A stretch of 34,800 nucleotides of DNA from Chrysochromulina tobinii. Lineage: Eukaryota > Haptophyta > Prymnesiales > Chrysochromulinaceae. Numbering within the stretch: position 1 is the first letter of the stretch; the number at the start of each line of letters is the position of its first letter. Below are positions 1 to 7,900 of this stretch, in pieces. A program made the translations under genes and the position numbers. The notes beneath the pieces were generated by a model. It was given only the letters and a program-made list of their open reading frames with translations, was not told the DNA's origin and did not search any database. The stretch is from the NCBI GenBank assembly GCA_001275005.1, contig JWZX01002447.1:1-34800 (forward strand). Direction: 5' to 3'.

Positions 1-897
1 GGCGGCGGCGGCGGCGGCCCGACTCTCCGCCTCCTCTGCGTCCCTCTTCGCCGCCGCCAACTCGGCTTTGGAAGCCTCTGAGGCCTTCGCCGCGGCCGCC
101 TTGGCCGCCGCCTCGGCCTTGGAAGCCGCCGCCTCGGCCTTCGAAGCCTTGGCTGCTGCAGCCTCCGCAGCGGCCGCACGCGCCTCGGCTGCTTTGATGC
201 GGGCAGCTGCCGCAGCATCGACTTCGGCGAGCTGCTTCTTGAGGTCGTCGACCATCGCTGCCGCCGAGCCTTCTGCCTCTGATGCATCCGCAGAGGCGCT
301 TGAAGATCCTGCCACCTCCACCGCCTTGCCCTTGCACTTCGATTTGTCAAGCGGCGGCACTGCCTCCGCCCCTGCGTCAGCCTCCACCGTGCTGGCCTGG
401 CCCTGAGCGAGGAGCATCTCCTTGTGCTGCTTAATCGCCGCGCGGTGCTCCTTGTTCTCAGCCTTCAGCTTCTCGAGCTGCTCTTTCAGCAGCTTCTTGC
501 TCGACGGAGCCTTCTTCATGACGCCCGCGCTCGCCTTACCGGAGGCCCTTTTCAACTCCTTGAGCTCCTCCTCGGTTCGGTCGAGCTTCCCCTCGACCGC
601 CTCGAGCTTTCGGAAGAGGCGCGACTGAATCTGCTCGGCCTCTGAGAGTGCGGCCTTGTACCCGTTGAGGGCTTTTTGTTGCAGCCGATTGGAATTTCGG
701 ACTCCGTCCAAGCGGCTCGACTTGCGGCGCTCTGCTTCAGGCTGGTGCAGCTCTGCTTCACGGCCGACGAGGAGGTCGTCGAGCTCGCTTTTCCTGCGCC
801 GCTTCGCAGCAGGTGCACTCTCCTCCTCGACGGGGGGAGCGGGTGCAATTTCCTCCGCGCCCTCGATGGTGAGGTCAATGGAATGCCTTGAAGCCAT
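1..897 (-). CDS. Ala/Glu/Lys-rich coiled-coil protein, 3' end cut by window edge
   Basis: The frame is open from an ATG at 897 to the window edge, giving 299 codons without a stop, so the C-terminus lies outside. The protein starts MASRHSIDLTIEGAEE, has a basic nuclear-signal-like KRRRK near residue 37, then charged heptad-like helices (KLEAVEGKLDRTEEELKELK, KKLLKEQLEKLKAENKEH), and from about residue 200 an Ala/Lys/Glu array of AAAKASKAEAAASKAEAA type. No enzymatic motif is visible. I do not recognise the gene; a structural or nuclear coiled-coil protein is inferred from composition only. It is divergent to the FKBP gene at 1044, with 146 bp between the two starts. Similar Ala-rich coiled-coil proteins lie at 4956, 18337 and 23274. 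Confidence 0.72.
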   Translation of the reverse strand, partial: MASRHSIDLTIEGAEEIAPAPPVEEESAPAAKRRRKSELDDLLVGREAELHQPEAERRKSSRLDGVRNSNRLQQKALNGYKAALSEAEQIQSRLFRKLEAVEGKLDRTEEELKELKRASGKASAGVMKKAPSSKKLLKEQLEKLKAENKEHRAAIKQHKEMLLAQGQASTVEADAGAEAVPPLDKSKCKGKAVEVAGSSSASADASEAEGSAAAMVDDLKKQLAEVDAAAAARIKAAEARAAAAEAAAAKASKAEAAASKAEAAAKAAAAKASEASKAELAAAKRDAEEAESRAAAAAA

Positions 898-1043
898 TTT
901 TTCCGAAGGAGGTTTCGTTAACCTCAATATGTAATCGAAAACTTAAAGCCCTCAAGGTTTGAAACGGACTGCCGGGGTCGTGCGGGAGAGCGCGCACGAT
1001 TTTTGATACATGTACAGTTCTGAACATTTTGTCCCGTGAACCG
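898..1043. promoter_or_regulatory. Bidirectional promoter interval between coiled-coil gene and FKBP gene
   Basis: This 146-bp AT-richer spacer separates two divergent ATGs. It holds GTTAAC at 914-919, TACATATTGA on the minus strand (924-933) and the palindrome TACATGTA at 1007-1014. TACATGTA recurs in the divergent spacer at 18253-18260, and TACATATTGA recurs at 23025-23034 upstream of another coiled-coil gene. Promoter function is inferred from position; the motifs are seen directly. Confidence 0.5.
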
Positions 1044-1862
1044 ATGTCGCTCGGAACCTCACTGCTCCCAATCGCGCTCCTTTGGACGAGCGCCGATGCC
1101 TTGGTCTCGCCTCTTAGTCCGTCGCGTCGTGCGGTTACGCTTGGTTTGGCAGCATCCGCTCTACCGGCGACTGCGGCAGAGGCAGCTGCCTGGCCACTAT
1201 CTGGCCTGGGGACCGCCGCTGCCGCAGTGGTGACCGGGCCAGATAGAGGCCGAGGCATGGGCAAGTTCAGCGCAGAGGAGCTCGTGGCGTTGGATGAATG
1301 GTCAAAAACCGCGGAGGGCACGCTGCTTTCAAACGGCATGCGCGTCATTGACGTTGTAGAGGGTGTCGGGCCGCAGCCAAAAGTTGGCGATAAGGTCTTC
1401 TGCCACTTCAAGGTGTGGACTTGACTTGAACCGTGCCTCTTGAACTGTATACTTTCTTTACTGTGCCACTTCAACCGTGCACAGGTGTGGACGGGTGGTT
1501 TTCGCCGAGGACCGCCGGCCGACTCCTCGTTCTCCAATGCGCGCGTGTACGAGTGGACGCTGGGCACGCCGACGGCCCGTATTCCCGCCGGTGCGGATGC
1601 GGGCGCGCTCGGCATGAAAGAGAAAGGCTGGAGGCGGCTCATCATTCCCGCCGCTCTCGCGTACGGCTCTCAAGGTCTGGTGACGAGCACGGGGAAGGCG
1701 GGCGTTGTGTACGCGGTGCCTCCCGACACGCCCGTGTACTTCGACCTCCTTATGGTTGACGGTGGCTCGGGCCAGTGCCAAGAGGTCCTGCACCCACCGG
1801 GTGTGAGTGACGAGGTCTCCTTGCGCCTCAAGTCGATCTCGTGTAAGCGAGGTGCGCCGTGA
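1044..1862 (+). CDS. FKBP-type peptidyl-prolyl cis-trans isomerase, predicted thylakoid-lumen
   Basis: Spliced as join(1044..1412,1485..1862), 248 residues. The FKBP domain spans the junction: VGDKVFCHFK|VWTGGFRRG, then ARIPAGADAGALGMKEKGW, RRLIIPAALAYGSQG and PVYFDLLMVD, which match the FKBP pattern around the GMxxGxRRxxxIPxxLAYG motif. FKBPs isomerise Xaa-Pro bonds during folding. The first 50 residues look tripartite: a hydrophobic signal peptide (MSLGTSLLPIALLWTSADA), a short Ser/Arg stretch (LVSPLSPSRR), and a twin-arginine hydrophobic segment ending in ATAAEA. This is typical of a lumen protein imported by the Tat route in algae with complex plastids. The open frame begins earlier at a TTG (1029), but 1044 is the first ATG and starts the signal peptide. 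Without splicing the frame stops four codons into the intron. Confidence 0.85.
1413..1484 (+). other. GT-AG intron (72 nt) in FKBP gene, bounded by direct repeats
   Basis: The donor CAAG|GTGTGGAC and the acceptor GCACAG|GTGTGGAC rejoin HFK and VWTGG in phase 0. The string AGGTGTGGAC occurs at both junctions (1411-1420 and 1483-1492). TGCCACTTCAA, the last exon sequence, is repeated inside the intron at 1464-1474. ACTTGAACCGTGC (1424-1436) and ACTTCAACCGTGC (1468-1480) differ by one base. The intron carries an in-frame TGA, so retention truncates the protein. Confidence 0.88.
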
Positions 1863-2319
1863 GCGTGTCTCACTGGGTGACACTAGTCGCTAATAGACCG
1901 GACGGCATCTCCTCATACATCCGAGCAAGTAGCAAGCTTCGGGTAGCAAGTTTGCCCTCTCTCATCCGTCCGAGAACATTAATCAGACTCTTAAAAGTCA
2001 TGGTTAATGCTACTCTATGTCGTCGAAACGGTCGAATCACGAATGACAATGTGGTCCTGTATCTGCCATGACCCCGGTGCTGGAAGGCTGCCCGGCCGTG
2101 TTCCCCGCGTCTTGCGTCACCGGTGGCCTCACCCGGTCCCTTCACTGCCTCTCCGGCAGTCGTCACTGCTCCCTAGCACGCCTCGCCATGGTTCATTTGT
2201 TCACGATTAAAGTAGCCCGCGCGCGATCCGCGGTAGCTCACCCTCATGCCTATCTCGAGCCAAGCTCCTGTCGTCGCGCCCTCTCGCTCCTGTCTCGCGC
2301 CATCGGCGGGCATGAGCCC
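1863..2319. other. Convergent intergenic region, no gene seen
   Basis: This 457-bp spacer lies between the 3' ends of the FKBP gene (+) and the zinc-knuckle gene (-). Frames here have arginine/serine-rich shadow composition and no recognisable domain. Directly after the FKBP stop there is a weak inverted repeat (GTGTC 1865-1869, GACAC 1879-1883). The short word TAGCAAG recurs between 1929 and 1959. It probably holds the two 3' UTRs. Confidence 0.5.
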
Positions 2320-2724
2320 TCAGATGTGCTCGAAGCAATCTTTCGAGCAGAAAGTACCAGGCACCTTGATGGGCTGGCCACAGGAGTTCAAAAGCAAGGC
2401 ATCCGCATTGCGCCACAATGCGGAGGGCAGACGGCAGACTTGGCACTCGCGGCCGTTTGAGGCTCTCTTCGTCTCCCGGGAGCAAACAGAGCCAAATGCC
2501 GCGTCAAACTTTTCCTTCCTCGGGCGCCAGATCGCCTTTGCAACCTTGGCGTCGGGGGTGATCTGGCGTCCGACGCCCACCGCAATCGCATCGCGCTCCA
2601 TTTGCATCCATTCCATGTATTCTCGAGCCTCGATGTTTTCCTGGTGCTCCACGATGTAGCGGAGTCTGTCGAGGCGGGTAAAGGGCATCTCCTCGCAGAT
2701 CACAATGTCGAGACACGCTGACAT
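2320..2724 (-). CDS. Small protein with C-terminal FCS/TRASH-like zinc knuckle
   Basis: 134 residues from the ATG at 2724. The middle is a charged helical region (RLRYIVEHQENIEAREYMEWMQMERD). The C-terminus carries CQVC, then about 26 residues later FCSKDCFEHI, a CxxC...FCSxxC pairing typical of TRASH/FCS-like zinc-binding knuckles. Metal binding is inferred from these four cysteines; no specific family is recognised. The same frame stays open upstream of the ATG to 2856, reading protein-like sequence (KLRREGCASDFRAIARVVGR), but without a further ATG before the in-frame TAA at 2857-2859. A 5' exon may therefore be missing; CGCAG just before GGAGGGGTGCG (minus strand) is a possible acceptor. 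It is divergent to the MATE gene. Confidence 0.6.
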   Translation of the reverse strand: MSACLDIVICEEMPFTRLDRLRYIVEHQENIEAREYMEWMQMERDAIAVGVGRQITPDAKVAKAIWRPRKEKFDAAFGSVCSRETKRASNGRECQVCRLPSALWRNADALLLNSCGQPIKVPGTFCSKDCFEHI

Positions 2725-2982
2725 TCGATCGGTTGCTCGGCCGACGACGCGCGCGATCGCTCGGAAGTCGCTCGCGCACCCCTCCCTGCGAAGCTTGACG
2801 AGACTCTTGTGACCTTTGACTTTTGACGAACCTCGGAGACGCGGAGCTCGCCACTTTTAGTCGCGATTGTTGGCAGACCTCTCCGCGTTTATGCCCGATA
2901 GTTAACTGTAGCGGTGTTCGTGACGTCCACGTCAGGGTCGTGGTCTCCGTGGATCTCGTCGCTTCGGAGATCGCTCGTGAAT

Positions 2983-4572
2983 ATGCAGACGGCCGCGCTC
3001 CTGTGCCTCGTCGCATGTGCAGCGCCTGTGCAGTGCTTGCAAACCCCATATGCGGCGCACGTGAGCATCTTGCGCGTGAGCCGTGCACAGCCTCGGCTAT
3101 GCGCCCTGGCCGAGACTGACCGGCCAGCCTCCGACGCCGAGTCTGACCAGCGAAGCCCTGACCAGCGACGAAGCATCCGACGTGCCGCGGCGCTGCCGTG
3201 CGGTGACGCGCTGGACCGCCGCATCGGCACGCTCGCCATTCCAGCCATCCTCAACTTCCTGATCCTGCCCATCACGAATTCAGTCGACCTCTTCTTCATC
3301 GGCAAGCTGGGCGAGTCGCTTGCAATTGCCGGTCAGGCAGCCGCAAATCAAGTCTTCTCTACGGCGGCGTGGGCGACATCTGTGATCCCGACAGTCACGG
3401 TGCCTAGAGTCGCCAAGGCGCGCGCCGCCGGGGACAATGCCGAGGTGCAGGCGGCCGTTGGAGAGGCCATCTTCGTGGCTGTGCTCGTCTCGAGCGTCGT
3501 GATGGTCGCCATCGCGTTGCGGCCGAATGGCGTACTGCTTGCGGCGGGCAGCGCGGCAGGGTTGCCCTTCTCGCTCCCGTACCTGCGCGGCCGGCTGCCC
3601 GGCCTCGTTGCCGAGGCCATGGCCACCGTCGGCTTCGCCTCCTTCCGCGGCGTCATGGACACGGCCACGCCGCTCCGAGTGAGCCTGATCGCGAACGCGC
3701 TCAACTGTGCTCTCGACCCGATTCTCATGTTCCAACGGCTAGGGACGCTCCCGGGCGGTCTGGTGCTCCGCGGGCTTGGGCTCGGTGTCGCGGGCGCCGC
3801 TGTGGCCACCACTGTCTCCCAGGTGTACTCAGCCGCCGAGTATCTTCGGCTGCTGCTCGCGCGTGGCCTCGTGCGCTGGGGCACGCTGCTCCGGCCGCCC
3901 TCGCGCGCGTCGCTCGCGACTCTCGCAAAGGCCGGCGGCGCGGTCCAAGTGCGCGCGCTCGCGCTCAACGCCGCCTTCTTCGTCATTACCAGAACGACGC
4001 AGGCCCTCGACAGCACAGGCACTGCCGCTGCGGCGCACGCGGTCACCATACAGCTGTGGCAGCTGGGTGGCGTGATCCTCTTTGCGCTCTCTACCGTCGC
4101 AAGCATCGTCGTCCCAGCGGAGCTCAACAAACCCGCTGCGCAGGGCGGCGGCGTGGCGGCTGCGCGCGCGGCGGCCGATCGGTTGCTCGCGTGGAGCTTC
4201 CTGATCGGCGGCGTACTCGGTGCTGCGCAACTTGCGGCACTGCCGCTGCTGGGCGCGTTCACTCCGCTGGCTGAGGTGCAGCGCGCGGCGCGCGTACCGA
4301 CGATTATTGGGGCGGCTCTGCAGCTGATCAACGGTCTCACCTTTGTCGGAGAGGGGCTGATGGTGGGCGTCGGCTCATTTGGTCAGCTCGCGGCGGGCCA
4401 AGTCGTGGCAACTGCCGCAATCATCTCGACGCTCATGCTCACCCCGGCCGGCCACTCGCTCCCAGGTGTCTGGCTCACCTTCTTCCTCTTCAACGGCGTG
4501 CGCTTCGTCAACGCGATGTTGCACCATTTTTGGAGGGGGCCGCTCGTGCCACGCGAGGCTGCGAAGCAGTGA
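2983..4572 (+). CDS. MATE-family (multidrug and toxin extrusion) transporter, signal-peptide bearing
   Basis: 529 residues. The ATG at 2983 is chosen because it begins a signal peptide (MQTAALLCLVACAAPVQC) followed by a Ser/Arg-rich, acid-poor stretch, as in plastid-targeted proteins of complex algae; the frame upstream starts only at GTG. The MATE core begins near residue 76 (RRIGTLAIPAILNFLILPITNSVDLFFIGKLG). It continues with paired six-helix bundles, including the conserved second-helix segment VDLFFIGKLG, the GFASFRGVMDTATPLRVS stretch and NALNCALDPILMF. MATE proteins exchange Na+ or H+ for organic substrates; the closest architecture is the plastid DinF/EDS5-like branch. The substrate cannot be read from sequence. 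No intron is needed. Confidence 0.87.
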   Translation: MQTAALLCLVACAAPVQCLQTPYAAHVSILRVSRAQPRLCALAETDRPASDAESDQRSPDQRRSIRRAAALPCGDALDRRIGTLAIPAILNFLILPITNSVDLFFIGKLGESLAIAGQAAANQVFSTAAWATSVIPTVTVPRVAKARAAGDNAEVQAAVGEAIFVAVLVSSVVMVAIALRPNGVLLAAGSAAGLPFSLPYLRGRLPGLVAEAMATVGFASFRGVMDTATPLRVSLIANALNCALDPILMFQRLGTLPGGLVLRGLGLGVAGAAVATTVSQVYSAAEYLRLLLARGLVRWGTLLRPPSRASLATLAKAGGAVQVRALALNAAFFVITRTTQALDSTGTAAAAHAVTIQLWQLGGVILFALSTVASIVVPAELNKPAAQGGGVAAARAAADRLLAWSFLIGGVLGAAQLAALPLLGAFTPLAEVQRAARVPTIIGAALQLINGLTFVGEGLMVGVGSFGQLAAGQVVATAAIISTLMLTPAGHSLPGVWLTFFLFNGVRFVNAMLHHFWRGPLVPREAAKQ

Positions 4573-4955
4573 CGAGGGGTCGGGTAGTTGCCCTTTCTAC
4601 ATATGCTGCCGGAGCTCTGAGTACGATCTACAGAATGATGTGCGAGCCATAGGCGCTCTCGGACCCGAACTTGATCAGCTCACCGTCTCTCTCTCTCTCT
4701 CTCTCCGCCTTTTACGCATGTGTTCTATTGGTGTGGTACCCTGTGTGCTGGGAGAGACCGACCTCACTAGCGAAATTGAGTAGCCCGTGCGAGCGAGTAC
4801 TCAGTACACTGACTGACTGACTGGTGAGTTACCGTACTACAGCGTGTTTTACATGCATTTATTTCCCCGTTTTGGTGACTTTGGTGAAAAGAAATCCAAA
4901 AATCGAGACCGCAGCCTAAAAGGTCTCCTCGGTGGAACTTGAAAAGGCCGTCCAG
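4573..4955. promoter_or_regulatory. Intergenic region with microsatellites and a promoter element shared with 23 kb
   Basis: 383 bp between the MATE stop and the next ATG. It contains a 20-nt (TC)n run (4686-4705), a short (GACT)n run (4808-4823), and a 43-nt block at 4738-4780 that recurs with 37/43 identity at 23036-23078, also upstream of a coiled-coil gene and in the same orientation. An AT-rich stretch around 4850-4905 includes TCCAAAAATCGAG, close to TCCAAAATCGAG at 18235-18247 upstream of a further coiled-coil gene. Promoter role is inferred. Confidence 0.5.
4738..4780 (+). repeat. 43-nt dispersed repeat, copy A
   Basis: The core GCTGGGAGAGACC followed by RACCTCACTAGC is shared with the copy at 23036-23078; 37 of 43 aligned bases agree. 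It ends 175 bp before the ATG at 4956; the other copy ends 195 bp before the ATG at 23274. A shorter relative, CTGGGAGAGATCGA, sits at 23157-23170. Confidence 0.75.
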
Positions 4956-7900
4956 ATGGAGGGCCCCAGCGGCATGGCAAAAGCACCGCCGGCAACAGCT
5001 TTGCCAACGTCTGTGGCAGATGCAGCGGATCCGGCAGTCGCTGAAAGCAATGCGGGACCCTCGCAACTGCCGTCGGCGATGTGTGCATCGATTCTGCGTC
5101 CAGTCGTCAAGCCGACTCCATACTGGGAAGCAGCACCGTGCCCATCGTGGGGCGCGACGGCCGACTACAAGGAGCGGCATGCGGCATGCATCCGAAATCG
5201 AGAGGCTGCCATTGCAAGGATAGCGTGGAGCGTGCGGGCGCGCGAGCAGGCTTTTCTGGCCATCGGCGTGCAGGAGCGTGAGGTGGAGCAGGCGCTCGTG
5301 CGGCTCGCGGAGGCACGCAATGTGGTGACGGCCGATGAGGCCATCCTCAGTGAGGCGGAGCGTGAGCGTATATCGTGCGCCGACATTTCCGTCCGGCTGA
5401 CCAAGGAGGCGGACGAGGCGCGCAGGAGCGTGGCTCTCGCATCGATCGCAGAGGCGAAAGCCAAGGATATCTTCGAAGAGGCGGGCGGGCAGGCGATGTC
5501 GGAGAAGCTTCGAAGGGAGGCGACAGCGTGTGCGGCCGTCAAGTTCAAGGCCGTCGCCGAGGCTGCCCTCGCCACCACGGCTAATGAGACGGCGTTCAAG
5601 TCGGCGGCATCCAAGAAGGCGGCGGCGACGCGCGCTAAGAGTGCGCATGAGAAGGCGAAGCTCGCCAACCTGCGAGCAGAGGGTTTGGTGGCCCCATCGC
5701 GCCCACGGATCTCGAAGGCCATTGATGAGGTTGAGGTCGCTACTGCCAAAAGGGATCGCATGGAGCAAGAGGCGAGGTCATCCGCGCGCATGCTCGTCAC
5801 ATGCCAATCTCGCGCGCGAGATGCAGAGCAAGTGGCAGCCGAGGCGGCCGGCTCGCAGGAGCGGGCGACCAAAGAAGCGTCGGAGGCGGCAGCGACGCTC
5901 AAGCAGAGCAATCTGATGGCAGGCGAGCTACGCTACGCCGCCGACATGACCTCTGATGACCTCTGATGACCTCTGATGACCTCTGATGACCGCTGATGAC
6001 CTCTGATGACCGCTGATGACCTCTGATGACCTCTGATTGCCTCTGATGGCAGGCGAGCTACGCTACGCCGCCGACGTCGCACGCAAGCTCGCCGAGGCCG
6101 CGACGCTCGCGGCTGAGGGCGTGCGCTCCGAGGCTGACAAGACGGCGAAAGTGTTTCACGCCACGGTGAGTGCAAACGCGGGCGCTGCGTTTGTCGAGCG
6201 CGCGGGACTGACGAGCCAAAAGTCAACAATGCGCGCGCTCGCGGCCGAGGCGGAGGCGGAAAAATTGAGGGCGGAGGCGGCGGAGGCGGAGGCGGCCGCG
6301 AGGAATGCGGCGGACGCGGCGACGGCGGCGGAGGAGGATTACGAGCGCTTGCTGGAGCTCGAGCGAACGTGTACGCAGAGGGCGCTCGACAGGGCGGAGG
6401 AAGTGACGAAGCTGGCTGAGGAGTTGCGCGTGGCTACGGAAGCGTCCCTCGAGGCGGAGGCTAGCGCGGAGAAGGCGCGGCAGGACTTGAATGTCTCCAA
6501 TCTTGAGGTGACCAAGGCGAAGGCGAACATGGTGCAGTGCGAGAAGGATGCCTTCATCGCGAAGAGGGAGGAAGATGAGGCGCGCAACTTCGAAGCGGCG
6601 GCCGTCGCAGCCGAGGTGGAGGCCGTTGAGAGGCATGCGAGCGTCGAGCGTGAGATGCGGGAGCGCGCGGCGGACCTGAGCATTGCAGCTGCAGCGTCCT
6701 CGAAGGCGGACTTGGAGGCGGCGACGCTCGAGATGCTCGATGGGGAGGCGAGTGGACGTGAGGAACGTGTCCTTCGGGCCAACGAGAATCGTGGTGAAGA
6801 AGGAGGCGATCGAGGCCAAGGCACATGCGGCCGAGGAGGCGGCCAACAAGGTGGAAGAAGACGCGGCCAACAAGGTGCGCGCGAGTCAGAGGGCGTTGGG
6901 CGACGCCGAGGCAGCGCTGGAACATGAGGAGGTGCGGCTGCGGCAGGTGCGCCAGGAGGCCGAGGAGAAGGCGGCGGTTGAGGCTGCGACCAAGGCGGCC
7001 GCGGCCCAGGCGACGGCCGAGGCAGAGGCAGCCGACCTCGCACTTCGCAAGAATCTCCACTGGGCCATCGGCGATCGACCCACGGTGGCGCGCGCGTGTC
7101 ACCTGTACGGCGACGGGTTGCTCTTCGCGGCCATGGGCCAAGAGTCGAGTTTCACAATAGAGGCGTGCGCGGCGGACGGCATACGCCAGCCGACGGGCGG
7201 CGACAAGTTCGTCGTGGTCGTGCGCGCTGCAGGCCAGGGGAGGCGTTTCAACGGCAGGGTCATCGATCACGGTGACGGCTCGTACACGGTGCGCTTTCGC
7301 ACAACCGCCATTTCCGGAGCGTGCAAGGTGCAAGTGTCGTTACTGGGTGAGGACCTGCCAGGCAGCCCATACACATGCATGGTGGCCACGCCACTACCCC
7401 ATGCGAGCCGGTGCTTTGTTCGTGGAGCGGCGCTCCACACCATAGTAGCGCACGAGACCCATGTCTTCGAGGTGGGCTTTCGCGATCTGCTCGGCCGCGT
7501 CACGGCTGCGATTGAGCTCGATGTGTGCGTGCAGAGGATCTCGCCTGGCACGAACGAGCCTAGCACAAGCGAGCATGATGAAGGACATTTGGAGGGCGAG
7601 GCTAGCTCGGCCACGGCAGCCTCCTCGCCAACTTCCGCGCTTGACCCATCGTCGACGACGGCACTCAGCCAGTTCAGGCCCGCCCTTGCACCGGTAGCCC
7701 TGTCAGCCGACGGCGTCCCACTCGGCCCACCCAGCCTCAACCTGGCGCAGGAGCGGCACGCGGAGAGCGAGCGGCACAGCACCCTGGTTGAGGGTGGCAT
7801 CGTCAAGCCGTTGGGCGACTTCGACACGGTGCTTGTGGGCGCATCGGCACTCGTGATCACAAAGGACGCCGCCGTCGACTCCCTCCCCATCGGCCAGATG

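Noticed and set aside
2068-2460. 130-codon plus frame between FKBP and the zinc-knuckle gene
   Set aside because: Its 3' half is antisense to the zinc-knuckle gene, and the composition is non-coding-like.
3348-4340. 330-codon minus-strand frame
   Set aside because: Ser/Ala/Arg/Pro-rich antisense of the MATE transporter.
5951-6050. CRISPR-like array
   Set aside because: Units are ten bases with no spacers; it is a minisatellite in a eukaryotic intron.
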